Shown in pieces: positions 12,144 to 20,662 of a stretch of 64,000 bases of DNA. Origin of the DNA: Variovorax boronicumulans (lineage in GTDB: Bacteria; Pseudomonadota; Gammaproteobacteria; Burkholderiales; Burkholderiaceae_C); contig NZ_JARXVG010000013.1 in NCBI RefSeq assembly GCF_029892485.1, positions 62,001 to 126,000 of the forward strand, in the 5' to 3' direction. The notes under the pieces were generated by a model. That model was not told where the DNA came from, searched no databases, and was given only the letters and a program-made list of their open reading frames with translations. How positions within the stretch are numbered: the first letter of the stretch is position 1; each line of letters opens with the position of its first letter. The translations under genes and the position numbers were made by a program.

Positions 12144-12482
12144 ATGGTGCTTTTCCGCCGCATTTTTCGTCTGCTGAACTTGCCCGGTTTCGGCTCCCGC
12201 AAGGCCGCCGAAAGCCAGTTGGGGCGAATTCGCACGGCCATGCTGTCGGTGCTGCAGGCCCATGGCGGCCATTCGATCCAGCGGGTCAGCCAGCGGGTGC
12301 GCTTCGCGATCGACGTCGAAGCCCTCTGGTACCTGCGGCAGGACGTGATGAGCGCGCTGAGCGCCATCGACGGCGAATCCGCCGCCCGCCGCCAGATGAA
12401 ATCCATCAACAGCATGTTCAAGGGCGGCCTGCCCGGCTCGATGGGTCCGCGTACGCATCAGCGTTTCACCGACCACGGCTGA
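12144..12482 (+). CDS. Hypothetical protein
   Basis: 112 aa, strongly basic N-terminus (MVLFRRIFRLL) and a predicted helical body (SIQRVSQRVRFAIDVEALWYLRQDVM). No family recognised. The 268-base gap before it is AT-rich (around 11980-12060) and contains TTTACAAAC-type runs, so it probably holds the promoters of this gene and of the divergent cyclase. Confidence 0.6.
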   Translation: MVLFRRIFRLLNLPGFGSRKAAESQLGRIRTAMLSVLQAHGGHSIQRVSQRVRFAIDVEALWYLRQDVMSALSAIDGESAARRQMKSINSMFKGGLPGSMGPRTHQRFTDHG

Positions 12483-12524
12483 GGACGAAGCGGCCTTCGA
12501 TGGCTGCCCCTCCCCAGGCGGCAC

Positions 12525-13478
12525 TCAGTGCGCGTGGCCATGATCGTGCGAATGGGCATGCCGATGCCCCCACACGAGGAACACGTCGCGTCCTTCGGCC
12601 GCCATCGCCACCTTTGCACCCACCGGCAGCAGCACCTTCGTCGGCACATGGCCGAACGGCAGGCCGGTGAGCACCGGCACCTTCTTCAATGACGCGCGCA
12701 ACCGGTCGACCACCGTGTCCAGGCCGAAACCCCGGTCGTAGCCCGGCACCTTGCGAACGCCCGTGAACTGGCCGAACACGATCGCCTTCTGCTTTGCAAG
12801 CACGCCGGCCATCTTCAACTGGTCGAGCATGCGTTCGATGCGGTAGGGATGCTCGTTGGTGTCCTCGATGAAGAGGATGCCCTTGTCGACCGCCGGAAAG
12901 TACGGCGTGCCGAGCAGGCTGGCCAGCACGCAGAGATTGCCGCCCCAGAGCACGGCGTCTTCCACCGGCTTGACCTTCAGTTCGGCATCGCGCGCCGGCA
13001 TGCGCCAGCCGGTGCCCTCGCCCTGCCCGCTCAACAGGTCGTCGAAGCAGGCTTCCATGATGTCGTCGGCGCCGGCCTCGGCGCCGAAGTCTTCGCCGAC
13101 TGCAGGGCCGGACCAGGTGACGCCGCCGGTCTTCGCAAGCAGCGCGTTCTGCAACGCCGTGAAGTCGCTGCAGCCGACGAACTCGGTGCCGTTCTGGATC
13201 GCCTTGGCCACGGCCTTGTACGGAATCTGATCGAGGATGCGCGTGAGCCCGTAGCCGCCGCGCGCGATGAGCGCGATGTTGGCGCCGCTCGCAGCGGCCC
13301 GCGAGATGGCGGCGAGCCGCGTGGCGTCGTCGCCTGCAAAGCGCTGGTGCACGGAGAGCGCGTCGGGGTCGATCTCGACCTCGTGGCCCAGGGCCTGGAG
13401 CCGCTTCACGCCGCGCCGGAAGGCGGCCTTGTCGCGGATCGCGCTGGAGGGAGAGTAGATATAGATGTGTTTGGTCAC
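12525..13478 (-). CDS. LD-carboxypeptidase (muramoyltetrapeptide carboxypeptidase family, S66)
   Basis: 317 aa from a GTG that overlaps the upstream stop as GTGA. S66 features are present: IARGGYGLTRIL, nucleophile Ser in GCSDFTAL near residue 103, Glu in IEDTNEHPYRIERM, and His in LPFGHVPTKV. These enzymes remove the terminal D-Ala from murein tetrapeptides in the cytoplasm during peptidoglycan recycling. The C-terminus ends with a histidine-rich tail (HRHAHSHDHGHAH), unusual for the family and possibly metal-binding. Last gene of the paiB-tadA operon. Confidence 0.9.
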   Translation of the reverse strand: MTKHIYIYSPSSAIRDKAAFRRGVKRLQALGHEVEIDPDALSVHQRFAGDDATRLAAISRAAASGANIALIARGGYGLTRILDQIPYKAVAKAIQNGTEFVGCSDFTALQNALLAKTGGVTWSGPAVGEDFGAEAGADDIMEACFDDLLSGQGEGTGWRMPARDAELKVKPVEDAVLWGGNLCVLASLLGTPYFPAVDKGILFIEDTNEHPYRIERMLDQLKMAGVLAKQKAIVFGQFTGVRKVPGYDRGFGLDTVVDRLRASLKKVPVLTGLPFGHVPTKVLLPVGAKVAMAAEGRDVFLVWGHRHAHSHDHGHAH

Positions 13479-14575
13479 GAGGTCGAGTATCCCATTGCAT
13501 TGCGCACGAGCCGGGCGAGCGCGCCGGCCTGCACCGCGGTAGGGCCCGAGGATGAAGCCAGGGGTCCGAGCGCGCGCAGTGCGGCTTCGTAGCCGCGGTC
13601 TGGGTAAGGCGCACGCCAGGCATCCTTGATGCGCTCGCCGCCATCGGGCGCGGCGATCACGTCCACGAAGCGGTCGGCCGCCGCGGCTTGCAGCAACGAT
13701 GCGAGGTCGGCCGCCGCGGCGCTGTGCACCAGCACCACGGGCTGCGGCTGCACGCGGTCCAGCCATTCGAGCAGCACGTCGCGGTGCCATTCGAGCCGGT
13801 GCGCGGCTTCGCGCTTGGGCTTGTCGCTCTTGCCGAAGCCGATGAGGTCGGGCACCAGCGTGCGCAGCCCCTGTGCGCCGGTGAGGCGGCGAAAGAAGTA
13901 GCCCCATTCGCCCGGGCCGTGCAGGCAGAGGCACGAAGCCAGTTGGCCGTCTTCTCCGGGCGCACCTTCTTCGTCCACAAAGTGCAGACGCCAGCCGTTC
14001 AGGCTCGGCAGGTCTTGCACGTAGTGCGGTGCGAAGGCGTAATCACCGAGCGCAGCGAAGCGCTCGGAGGGCGTGCGCAGCGCGTCGTCGCGCAAGGGCT
14101 CGGCCTGCTCGCGCGCCACGCTGCGGCGCTGCTGGAAGAAGGCCTGCAGCACCGCACCGCATTCCTCCGCGAGGACGCCGCCCTGCACTTGCGTACGGTG
14201 GTTCAGCCGCGGCTCGGCGAAAAGATCGAGCACCGAGCCCGCCGCACCGGTCTTGGCGTCGATCGTGCCGAACACCACCCGCGCCAGCCGCGAATGCAGC
14301 ATCGCGCCGGCGCACATGGCGCAAGGTTCGAGCGTGACGAACAGCTCGCAGCCGTCGAGCCGGTAGTTGCCCAGCGCGGCGGCACCGGTACGCAGCGCGT
14401 TGATCTCGGCGTGGGCGCTCGGGTCGTGCTGCGCGACGGGCGTGTTGCGGCCGGTCGCGATGACCTGGCCGTCCTTGACCAGCACCGCACCCACCGGCAC
14501 TTCGCCCGCCTCGGCCGCCAGGCGCGCCTCGGCCAGCGCGAGCGCCATCCAGTGCGCGTCGGTCTCAGTTGTCAT
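13475..14575 (-). CDS. tadA: TadA tRNA adenosine deaminase fused to an alpha/beta hydrolase
   Basis: 366 aa from ATG (MTTETDAHWMAL), about twice the size of ordinary TadA. The N-terminal half (about 1-155) is a complete deaminase: HAEINAL with the catalytic His/Glu, and the zinc ligands in LEPCAMC. TadA converts A34 to inosine in tRNA-Arg(ACG). The C-terminal half (about 185-366) is an alpha/beta-hydrolase fold protein with LCLHGPGEWG (oxyanion region) and VVLVHSAAAADL in place of the usual GxSxG. The reading frame is continuous with no internal stop. It overlaps the genes on both sides. Confidence 0.9.
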   Translation of the reverse strand: MTTETDAHWMALALAEARLAAEAGEVPVGAVLVKDGQVIATGRNTPVAQHDPSAHAEINALRTGAAALGNYRLDGCELFVTLEPCAMCAGAMLHSRLARVVFGTIDAKTGAAGSVLDLFAEPRLNHRTQVQGGVLAEECGAVLQAFFQQRRSVAREQAEPLRDDALRTPSERFAALGDYAFAPHYVQDLPSLNGWRLHFVDEEGAPGEDGQLASCLCLHGPGEWGYFFRRLTGAQGLRTLVPDLIGFGKSDKPKREAAHRLEWHRDVLLEWLDRVQPQPVVLVHSAAAADLASLLQAAAADRFVDVIAAPDGGERIKDAWRAPYPDRGYEAALRALGPLASSSGPTAVQAGALARLVRNAMGYSTS

Positions 14576-14801
14576 CCGGCATCTTGCGCGCCTGCGCCGC
14601 GGCGTCGAGCGCTTCCTTGACCTGCTTCTGGACCTGCTGGCTCTGCGTGCGCACATCGGCGGGAGCCTGGCCGGGTGCGGGCGCAGCAACGCCGGGCACG
14701 GACGGCAACACGGGAGCCGCAGCGGTCGTCAGCTGCTTCTTTGCGATCAACCCGACGATCACCAGTGCCAGCACCAGGCCGAGCAATCCGAAAACACGCA
14801 T
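14565..14801 (-). CDS. Small single-pass membrane protein
   Basis: 78 aa. One N-terminal membrane helix (VFGLLGLVLALVIVGLIA), an Ala/Pro linker, then a charged helix (VQKQVKEALDAAAQ). It starts 1 base after the paiB-like stop and overlaps tadA by 11 bases, so it is embedded in that operon. Function unknown; it probably exposes its C-terminal helix to the periplasm. Confidence 0.7.
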   Translation of the reverse strand: MRVFGLLGLVLALVIVGLIAKKQLTTAAAPVLPSVPGVAAPAPGQAPADVRTQSQQVQKQVKEALDAAAQARKMPDDN

Positions 14802-14802
14802 C

Positions 14803-15447
14803 TCAGCTTCCTTCCGCCACGGGCGTCTCGGCGTTCATGCCGAGCCGGTCCATCCACACCGCCAGGGCCTTCTCGTCCGGCGTGCCGGCGCCGTACATGG
14901 CGCGCATGGCCGCATGCGATTCCTTGCGGTGCTGGTTGAGCTTGACCTTGCACTGCAGCGCGGTCACCCGCAGTTCGAAGCCGACGATGCCGTTGAGCAT
15001 CTTGAGCTGGAACTCTTCGCCCAGGTCGCGCCATTGCTGCGCATAGGCGGGCTCATGGTCGCCGATGAGCTTCTTGAGCAGCACGTCCTTCTCGGCGGGC
15101 TCCTCGATCAGCCGCGCTTCGACGGTGCAATCGACCGCGAGGTAGTTCCACGTCGGCACGCGGGCCAGGTCCGGATAGACCTGGGGCGAAAGGTACGAAT
15201 GCGGTCCGAGGAAGCTCGCGACCGCCTGCGGCCGCGCCTGCAGGTAGCGCCAATGCGGGTTGGGCTTGGCGCAGTGCCCCCACAACACCAGTTGGTCGCC
15301 CTCGCCCTGTTCCGCCACCAGCGGCAGGTGCGTGACGAACGGCAGCCCGTCGTCGTCGTTCGAGATCAGGCTCGCGAACGGGTGCGAGCGCATCAACTCC
15401 AGCGCGATGGCCGGGTCCTTGGCATTGAACTGCGGGGGCATGTACAT
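14803..15447 (-). CDS. FMN-binding protein, PaiB family
   Basis: 214 aa, standard length. Recognisable features are MYMPPQFNAKD at the start, HPFASLISN with LPFVTHLPLV (FMN-binding split barrel), WNYLAVDC near 127 and LNQHRKESH near the end, all typical of PaiB-type negative transcriptional regulators/FMN-binding proteins. In Bacillus, PaiB is linked to control of sporulation and protease genes; in Gram-negatives the role is unclear. First gene of the four-gene operon leading to tadA and the LD-carboxypeptidase. Confidence 0.87.
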   Translation of the reverse strand: MYMPPQFNAKDPAIALELMRSHPFASLISNDDDGLPFVTHLPLVAEQGEGDQLVLWGHCAKPNPHWRYLQARPQAVASFLGPHSYLSPQVYPDLARVPTWNYLAVDCTVEARLIEEPAEKDVLLKKLIGDHEPAYAQQWRDLGEEFQLKMLNGIVGFELRVTALQCKVKLNQHRKESHAAMRAMYGAGTPDEKALAVWMDRLGMNAETPVAEGS

Positions 15448-15491
15448 GGGGTGTTTTCCTCGTGGCGAGCCCCGATTGTCCCCGAGCCGAC

Positions 15492-16187
15492 CTATCTTGC
15501 GCGCGGTGCTTCCAGGAGCTTGACCATCGCCGCGTAGCCGCGCGCCTTCGCAAGCTGCAATGGGGTGTTGCCCTGCCTGTCCGCAAGCTTCAGGCTCGCG
15601 CCTGCATCGACCAGCGCGGCCAGCGTGCGCTGGTGGCGCGGGCCGCCGTCGCCGAGCACGATCGATTCGATCACCGCGGTCCAGTGCAGGTTGTTCACGT
15701 GGTCGAGCGGCGCGCCGGCAGCGATCAGCCGCCGCACCACTTCGTCGTGCCCCAGGTGCGCTGCGGCGATGAGTGCGGTGCCGTCGTAGCGGCTCGTCGT
15801 CTGCCCCGCGTTCGCACCGAGCGACAGCAGCAGCGCGAGCGTGGTGACGTCATCGGCCACCGAGGCGATGGTCACCGCGTCGTAGCGGTCGCCCTCCAGC
15901 AGGTCGATGTTCGCGCCCGCCTTGGCGAGCAGCTTGATCGCCTCGCGTTGCCGCGCATAAGTGGCAACGTGCAAGGCCGTGCGGCCCTTCGCATCGCGCG
16001 CATCGAGGCTCGCGCCCGAGGCGACCAGCGCCTTGAGCTTCGGCAGGTCGCCATGCCAGGCTGCCTTGTGCAGCCCTTCATAGGCCAGCACCTCGGCCGC
16101 GAGCGGCGGCACCTGTGCCGACACGCCGGCCGATGCGCCCAAGCCGAGCGCGCCTGCCAGGATGAGCGTCCAGATACCGCGCTTCAT
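15492..16187 (-). CDS. Periplasmic ankyrin-repeat protein
   Basis: 231 aa from MKRGIWTL; an upstream in-frame ATG would overlap the neighbouring gene. The signal peptide ends around VSAQ. Four to five ankyrin repeats follow, for example GLHKAAWHGDLPKLKALVASGA, GRTALHVATYARQREAI and GTALIAAAHLGHDEVVRRL. These form a protein-binding surface. It starts 4 bases downstream of the HbpS-like gene, so the two secreted proteins are probably co-expressed and may interact. Small periplasmic ankyrin proteins are often tied to oxidative stress, by family analogy only. Confidence 0.87.
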   Translation of the reverse strand: MKRGIWTLILAGALGLGASAGVSAQVPPLAAEVLAYEGLHKAAWHGDLPKLKALVASGASLDARDAKGRTALHVATYARQREAIKLLAKAGANIDLLEGDRYDAVTIASVADDVTTLALLLSLGANAGQTTSRYDGTALIAAAHLGHDEVVRRLIAAGAPLDHVNNLHWTAVIESIVLGDGGPRHQRTLAALVDAGASLKLADRQGNTPLQLAKARGYAAMVKLLEAPRAR

Positions 16188-16191
16188 CACA

Positions 16192-16686
16192 TCAGCCCAG
16201 CAGGCCCTTGACCTTCTCGATCGCGGCGTTCGCGCACTGCTCGTCCAGGTGACCGCCCGGCGCACCACCCACGCCCACGGCGCCGATCACTTCGTTGCCC
16301 GACTTCACCGGCACGCCGCCGCCCAGCAGCAGGAAGCCCGGCAGGTACACGAGGTTCGCGGCGCCGGGGTTCTTTTGCGCGCCTTCCATCATGGCCTGCG
16401 TCGCGTTCTTCGCCGACGCCGAGGTCCAGGCCTTGCGCTCGCTCGAGGCCAGCGTGTGTGGGCCGGCGTTGTCGGCGCGCTGCACGGCGCGCACGGTGCC
16501 GGCGCGGTCGACCACGGTGGCGGCCACGTTGTAGCCATTGGCGGCACAGGCGGCCACGGCTTCGGCGGCGATCTGGTTGGCCAGCGCGAGCGAGATGTTC
16601 TTTTCGGTGCGCACGGCGGGCGCGGGCGTCTGGGCTTGTGCAGCCGATGCGGCGAGCAGGACGGCGAGGCAAAGGGTGGAACGCAT
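16192..16686 (-). CDS. GlcG/HbpS family haem-binding-like protein, secreted
   Basis: 164 aa. The start at MRSTLCLAVLLAASAAQA is chosen because it gives a clean signal peptide and has GGAG/AAGAA upstream. The mature domain matches the GlcG/HbpS (DUF336) fold: NGYNVAATVVDRAG, DNAGPHTLASSERKAWTS, LVYLPGFLLLGGGVPV and IGAVGVGGAPGG. HbpS in Streptomyces is an extracellular haem-binding sensor accessory of a two-component system, and a two-component pair lies next door here. First gene of a two-gene unit with the ankyrin protein. Confidence 0.87.
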   Translation of the reverse strand: MRSTLCLAVLLAASAAQAQTPAPAVRTEKNISLALANQIAAEAVAACAANGYNVAATVVDRAGTVRAVQRADNAGPHTLASSERKAWTSASAKNATQAMMEGAQKNPGAANLVYLPGFLLLGGGVPVKSGNEVIGAVGVGGAPGGHLDEQCANAAIEKVKGLLG

Positions 16687-16803
16687 TTCTTGTTTCTCCA
16701 GTGGATGCAGGGTGATTGCGCCGGCCAGCAACTGTTGTTGCCGACGGCTGCGCCACTGTAGAAAAGACCGGCCTCCGGGGCCATTCGTACGGCTACGCCT
16801 GGC

Positions 16804-16823
16804 GCTCCGTAGAACTACGGAGC
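16804..16823. promoter_or_regulatory. Perfect palindrome between regulator and HbpS-like gene
   Basis: GCTCCGTAG-AA-CTACGGAGC, a perfect 9-base inverted repeat with a 2-base centre. It lies just past the FixJ-type regulator stop and 118 bases upstream of the HbpS-like start. No T-run follows on either strand, so it is more like a response-regulator operator than a terminator. Confidence 0.45.
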
Positions 16824-16830
16824 ACGCAGC

Positions 16831-17469
16831 TCACTCGCCATCGCTCACCAGCACCGCATACCGACGGATCAGCTGCGCGAGCGAATCGCAATCCAGTTTG
16901 GCGAACAGGTTGGCCCGGTGCGTCTCGACCGTGCGCGGCGACAGCGCCAGCGTGCGCGCGATCTCCTTGTTGGTGAGCCCCTGCACGATGAAGGCCAGCA
17001 CCTCGCGTTCGCGCTCCGAGAGCTGCGCCACCTGCTCGCGCGCGGCGTTGTCGGCCTGCGAGCGTTCGCGCGTGCGCACATGCTGGCGCACCGCCTGCTG
17101 CAGCGCTTCGAGCAGTTGCTCGTCGTCCACCGGCTTCTCAAGGAACTCGGCCGCGCCGGCCTTGAAGGCGCGGCGGCACATCTCGACCGTGCCGTGGCCG
17201 GTCAGCATGATCACCGGCTGGTCCACGCCCTGCGCCACCAGCCGGTCGAGCACCGTGAGCCCGCTGATGCCGGGCATGCGCACGTCGAGCACGATGGCGC
17301 CCACGCCCGCGCGGTCGAAGCCGTCGATGAAGGCCTGCGGATCGGCCCAGCCCTGCACGCGCAGGCCGACCGTGCCGATGAGCAGCGAGAGGCTGTCGCG
17401 CACCGCCTGGTCGTCGTCGATCAGGTGGATCAGCGGGGACTGCGGCTGATGCGTGGCCGAGGTGTTCAT
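16831..17469 (-). CDS. FixJ/NarL-type response regulator
   Basis: 212 aa. Receiver (about 12-125) with Asp62 in IVLDVRMPGISG and Lys in LEKPVDD; LuxR-type helix-turn-helix at about 145-205 (LSEREREVLAFIVQGLTNKEIA, SPRTVETHRAN). A DNA-binding regulator phosphorylated by the kinase encoded just upstream; the two genes overlap as ATGA. The target may include the adjacent HbpS-like/ankyrin unit, given the palindrome between them (inference). Confidence 0.93.
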   Translation of the reverse strand: MNTSATHQPQSPLIHLIDDDQAVRDSLSLLIGTVGLRVQGWADPQAFIDGFDRAGVGAIVLDVRMPGISGLTVLDRLVAQGVDQPVIMLTGHGTVEMCRRAFKAGAAEFLEKPVDDEQLLEALQQAVRQHVRTRERSQADNAAREQVAQLSEREREVLAFIVQGLTNKEIARTLALSPRTVETHRANLFAKLDCDSLAQLIRRYAVLVSDGE

Positions 17470-18944
17470 GTCGCCTGCACCACCAGCGGCAGCAGCAAGG
17501 TGAAGCGCGCGCCGCGCGGCGCTGCGTTGGCGGCCGTCAGGCTGCCGCCCATGCCACTCGCCAGCGTTTCGCTGAGGCTCAGGCCGAGGCCAAGGCCACC
17601 TTCGCGCGTGCTGAAGAAAGGTTCGAAGAGCCGCGGCATCGCCTCGGGCGAAATGCCGCGTCCGTTGTCGGTCACGGTCAGCACGCCTTCCTGCCCATTG
17701 CGCCCGACCGACACCATGAGCCGGAGCTCGGCGGCGGGAACGAGGTCCAGCGCCTGCAAGGCGTTCATCAGCAGGTTGTGCACGATCTGCTCCAGCGCCA
17801 CCGCCTCGGCCTGCACGCGCACCGGCGCCTGCGCGCCCGCATCGAACTGGGCCGCCACGCCGCGTTGCGCGAACTCGGGCGCGAGCAGGTGCATCGCGCT
17901 GCGCACCACCTCCTGCAGCACCAGCGGCTTCACGTCGCCGCCGGCCTCGGGCCGTTCGATCACCCGGCGCAAGCGGCCAACCACGCCGGCCGCGCGGCGG
18001 GCCTGCTCCACGGCCTGCCCCATCGCGTCGCGCGCGGTGGCGAGGTCGGGCGGATCGTCGTCGAGCAATCGGCGCGCCGCCTGGGCGTTGGCCAGCACTG
18101 CCGTGAGCGGCTGGTTCAGTTCATGTGCCAGGCCTGCGGACAGCTCGCCCAATGCGTTGAGGCGCGCAACCTGTCCGAGGCGCAGCAGCTCTTCGGCCCG
18201 GCGACGTGCGACGCGCTGGCGCTGCGCCATCCAGAGGCCGGCCAGCAACAGCGCCATTGCCACGGCCCAGCCGGCGATGCTGCGCCACGGCAACTCGCTC
18301 CAGCCGACCTGCCGCTCGGCCACCAGCTCGAACGGCTGGCTCGGCGAGGCGAGCGCCTTGGTGAGACCGAAGCGCCAACCACCCTCGCCCAGACGACCGG
18401 GCTGCAGCACGAGCTGCTGGCCATCGCGCTGCAGGCTCACGCGCACCGGGCTGCGTTGCGGATTCATCGGCCAGTCGCGCCACGGCATGGAGCCAGCCAG
18501 GTCGATTTCGAGCGCGTAGCTGAAGGGCGTGGCGCCCATCACGAGCTGGTAGCGGCCCTCTGCGAGATTGAGCGATGCGAGCTCGGCGCGCTGCTGGCTG
18601 CGCGAACGCGCTTCAGCGGCGGCCAATGCGCCCGCCGGTTTTTCATCGGGCCACGGCTCGTCGCGCGCACGGCGCTGCACCTTCAGGATCGACGAGTACA
18701 CCGATGGCAAACGCTGCTCCGGCTGCCCCGCATCGGCGCCAGGCTCCAGCAGCGCCAGGGTGGCCAGCACCGCGTCGTACTGCACCACCTGCTGGCTCAT
18801 GAGCCGGTGCGCGATGCGCGCGTCGGTCTCGAAGTCCTGCTGCAACTGCGTGAGCTCGGCACGCGCCAGCCACACCGCGCCCGCGGCCGTGAGGGCCAGC
18901 CATGCCAGCCACCAACCACCCTGCGAGCGCAACCACTGTTTCAT
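17466..18944 (-). CDS. Membrane-bound sensor histidine kinase
   Basis: 492 aa from MKQWLRSQGG. Two membrane helices (about 11-28 and 232-252) flank a periplasmic sensor of about 200 residues. The cytoplasmic part has HisKA with His274 in GLAHELNQPLTAVL, then HATPase_c with VTDNGRGI and LGLGLSLSETL. The HELNQP motif is typical of the NtrB/DctB/FixL-like kinases paired with FixJ-type regulators. It is divergent from the DUF72 gene, 61 bases apart. Confidence 0.92.
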   Translation of the reverse strand: MKQWLRSQGGWWLAWLALTAAGAVWLARAELTQLQQDFETDARIAHRLMSQQVVQYDAVLATLALLEPGADAGQPEQRLPSVYSSILKVQRRARDEPWPDEKPAGALAAAEARSRSQQRAELASLNLAEGRYQLVMGATPFSYALEIDLAGSMPWRDWPMNPQRSPVRVSLQRDGQQLVLQPGRLGEGGWRFGLTKALASPSQPFELVAERQVGWSELPWRSIAGWAVAMALLLAGLWMAQRQRVARRRAEELLRLGQVARLNALGELSAGLAHELNQPLTAVLANAQAARRLLDDDPPDLATARDAMGQAVEQARRAAGVVGRLRRVIERPEAGGDVKPLVLQEVVRSAMHLLAPEFAQRGVAAQFDAGAQAPVRVQAEAVALEQIVHNLLMNALQALDLVPAAELRLMVSVGRNGQEGVLTVTDNGRGISPEAMPRLFEPFFSTREGGLGLGLSLSETLASGMGGSLTAANAAPRGARFTLLLPLVVQAT

Positions 18945-19005
18945 GGCGCGGATTGTGCCCGCCGCTGCGAGGCGACCCGATGTGGGCCGAGAATGCGTCC
19001 CCAGC

Positions 19006-20079
19006 ATGAGCGAAGTACAGGACTCTCTTTTTCCCGATCTTCCGCGCCCGCAAGAGGCGCCTGTGGCGGCGCCTCCTCCCGAGGCCGAGCCGCCCGCAAA
19101 GAAGAAATCGCGCGGCGCCGCTGTGGCGCCGATGCCTGCCGATCCGGCGCTTGTAGCGCTCGCTTCACAGCTCTCGCCCAACCTGCGGCTCGGCACCTCG
19201 TCGTGGAGCTACCCCGGCTGGGCCAACCTCGTGTGGGACGGCGAATACGCCGAGACCGTGCTCTCGAAGAGCGGCCTCTCTGCCCTCGCGCAGCACCCGC
19301 TCTTTCGCACCGTGAGCCTGGACCGCAACTTCTACCGCGCCCTCACCGCGAGCCAGTACGCCCGCTATGCAGCGATGGTGCCCGCCGACTTCCGCTTCGT
19401 GGTGAAGGCGCCCAGCCTCGTGACCGATGCCACCGTGCGCGACGAAAGCGGCCGCGGCACGCAGGTCAACCCGGTGTTCCTCAACAGCGAGATCGCGATC
19501 CAGGAGTTCGTGCAGCCCGCCCTCGAAGGCCTGGGCGACCGCATCGGCGCGCTGGTGTTCCAGCTGAGCCCGATCCCCTCGCAGCTGCTCGCCGCCCAGC
19601 CCGCGCTGATCGCGCGCATCGGCGAAATGCTCGAAGCACTGCCCGGCCTGAAGCAGGGGGCGCCCGACGCCGTCATCGCCGTCGAGGTGCGCGACCCGCA
19701 ACTGCTCTGCCCCGCCTTCGCCGACATGCTGCGCAGCGTGGGCGCGACCTTCTGCATGGGCCTGCACGCGAAGATGCCGCCGATCGAAGACCAGTTGCCG
19801 ATGCTTCGCGCGCTGTGGCCCGGCCCGCTGGTGTGCCGCTGGAACCTGCATCGCCGGCACGGTCGCTTTGGGTACGAAGATGCGGAGAAGCTCTACGGCC
19901 CATTCGACAAGATCGTCGACCCCGACCCCGAAACGCGTGCGGCGCTCGCCAAGGTGATTGCCGGCACCACGCGTGCGGGTCAGAACGCCTTCGTCACCGT
20001 GAGCAACAACGCCGAGGGCTGCGCGCCGCTGACGATCGCCTCGCTCGCGCGGGACATCGTCGCACTGCAATCGCGCTAG
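19006..20079 (+). CDS. DUF72 family protein
   Basis: 357 aa. After a Pro/Ala-rich, basic N-terminal extension of about 55 residues the DUF72 (YecE-like) TIM barrel begins at LRLGTSSWSYPGW. It continues with VSLDRNFYRALTASQYARY, FRFVVKAP, LGALVFQLSP-like sequence (RIGALVFQLSPIPSQL) and VTVSNNAEGCAP. The family is widespread and uncharacterised. The start is the first ATG after the divergent kinase promoter. It converges with the RidA gene, 4 bases apart. Confidence 0.88.
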   Translation: MSEVQDSLFPDLPRPQEAPVAAPPPEAEPPAKKKSRGAAVAPMPADPALVALASQLSPNLRLGTSSWSYPGWANLVWDGEYAETVLSKSGLSALAQHPLFRTVSLDRNFYRALTASQYARYAAMVPADFRFVVKAPSLVTDATVRDESGRGTQVNPVFLNSEIAIQEFVQPALEGLGDRIGALVFQLSPIPSQLLAAQPALIARIGEMLEALPGLKQGAPDAVIAVEVRDPQLLCPAFADMLRSVGATFCMGLHAKMPPIEDQLPMLRALWPGPLVCRWNLHRRHGRFGYEDAEKLYGPFDKIVDPDPETRAALAKVIAGTTRAGQNAFVTVSNNAEGCAPLTIASLARDIVALQSR

Positions 20080-20083
20080 GCAA

Positions 20084-20569
20084 TCAGTCCTTGGCAGCGA
20101 CCGTCATCTCCAGTTCGACGCTCGCATTCTTCGGCAGCTGATAGACGCCGACCGCCGTGCGCACATGCACGCCGGCATCGCCGAAAACGCGGTGCAGCAG
20201 ATCGGACGCCGCATCGGCCACTTCGCTTTGCTGCGTGAACTCGGCGGTGCACTGGATGAACACGCCCACGCGCAGCACTTTCTCGACACCGTCGAGCGAA
20301 CCGAGCTCGCGGCGCAGCAGCGTGAGACAGCGCAGTGCGCAGATCTGCGCGCCCTCGCGGGCCTTCTCGAGCGACACCGCGTCGCCCACGCGGCCCGTAA
20401 CCACCACCGTGGTGCCCACGCGCGGCACCTGCCCGCTGGTGTAGATCGTTCGGCCGTCGCGCACGATGGGCACGTAGTGCCCGCCCGCAAGCATCTCGCC
20501 GGCGAAGCTGTGGCCCAGCTCGGCGGCGATCTGATCGGCAATCTGGTCTCGGCTTTGCGCTGTCGTCAT
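20084..20569 (-). CDS. RidA/YjgF/YER057c family protein
   Basis: 161 aa. Typical RidA fold signatures are GRTIYTSGQVPR, ALRCLTLLRRELG and VRTAVGVYQLPKNASVELE, the last containing the family's conserved Arg and Glu. Canonical RidA hydrolyses reactive enamine/imine intermediates; subfamily members in catabolic operons act on pathway-specific intermediates. It follows the Rieske ferredoxin gene by 93 bases on the same strand and may be the last gene of the oxygenase operon. Confidence 0.87.
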   Translation of the reverse strand: MTTAQSRDQIADQIAAELGHSFAGEMLAGGHYVPIVRDGRTIYTSGQVPRVGTTVVVTGRVGDAVSLEKAREGAQICALRCLTLLRRELGSLDGVEKVLRVGVFIQCTAEFTQQSEVADAASDLLHRVFGDAGVHVRTAVGVYQLPKNASVELEMTVAAKD

Positions 20570-20662
20570 ATGTGTTTCATGAAACGGAGCGCAATTTTCG
20601 CCAACGGCGCGCGGGAAAAACAGATACAGATCGCCTCGCGCGGATGCGGAACAGATCGCCGG

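Noticed and set aside
16804..16823. Rho-independent terminator
   Set aside because: Perfect stem but no T-run on either strand.
17778..20141. Plus-strand frame of about 790 codons
   Set aside because: Shadow of the histidine kinase on the other strand and of DUF72 in another frame.
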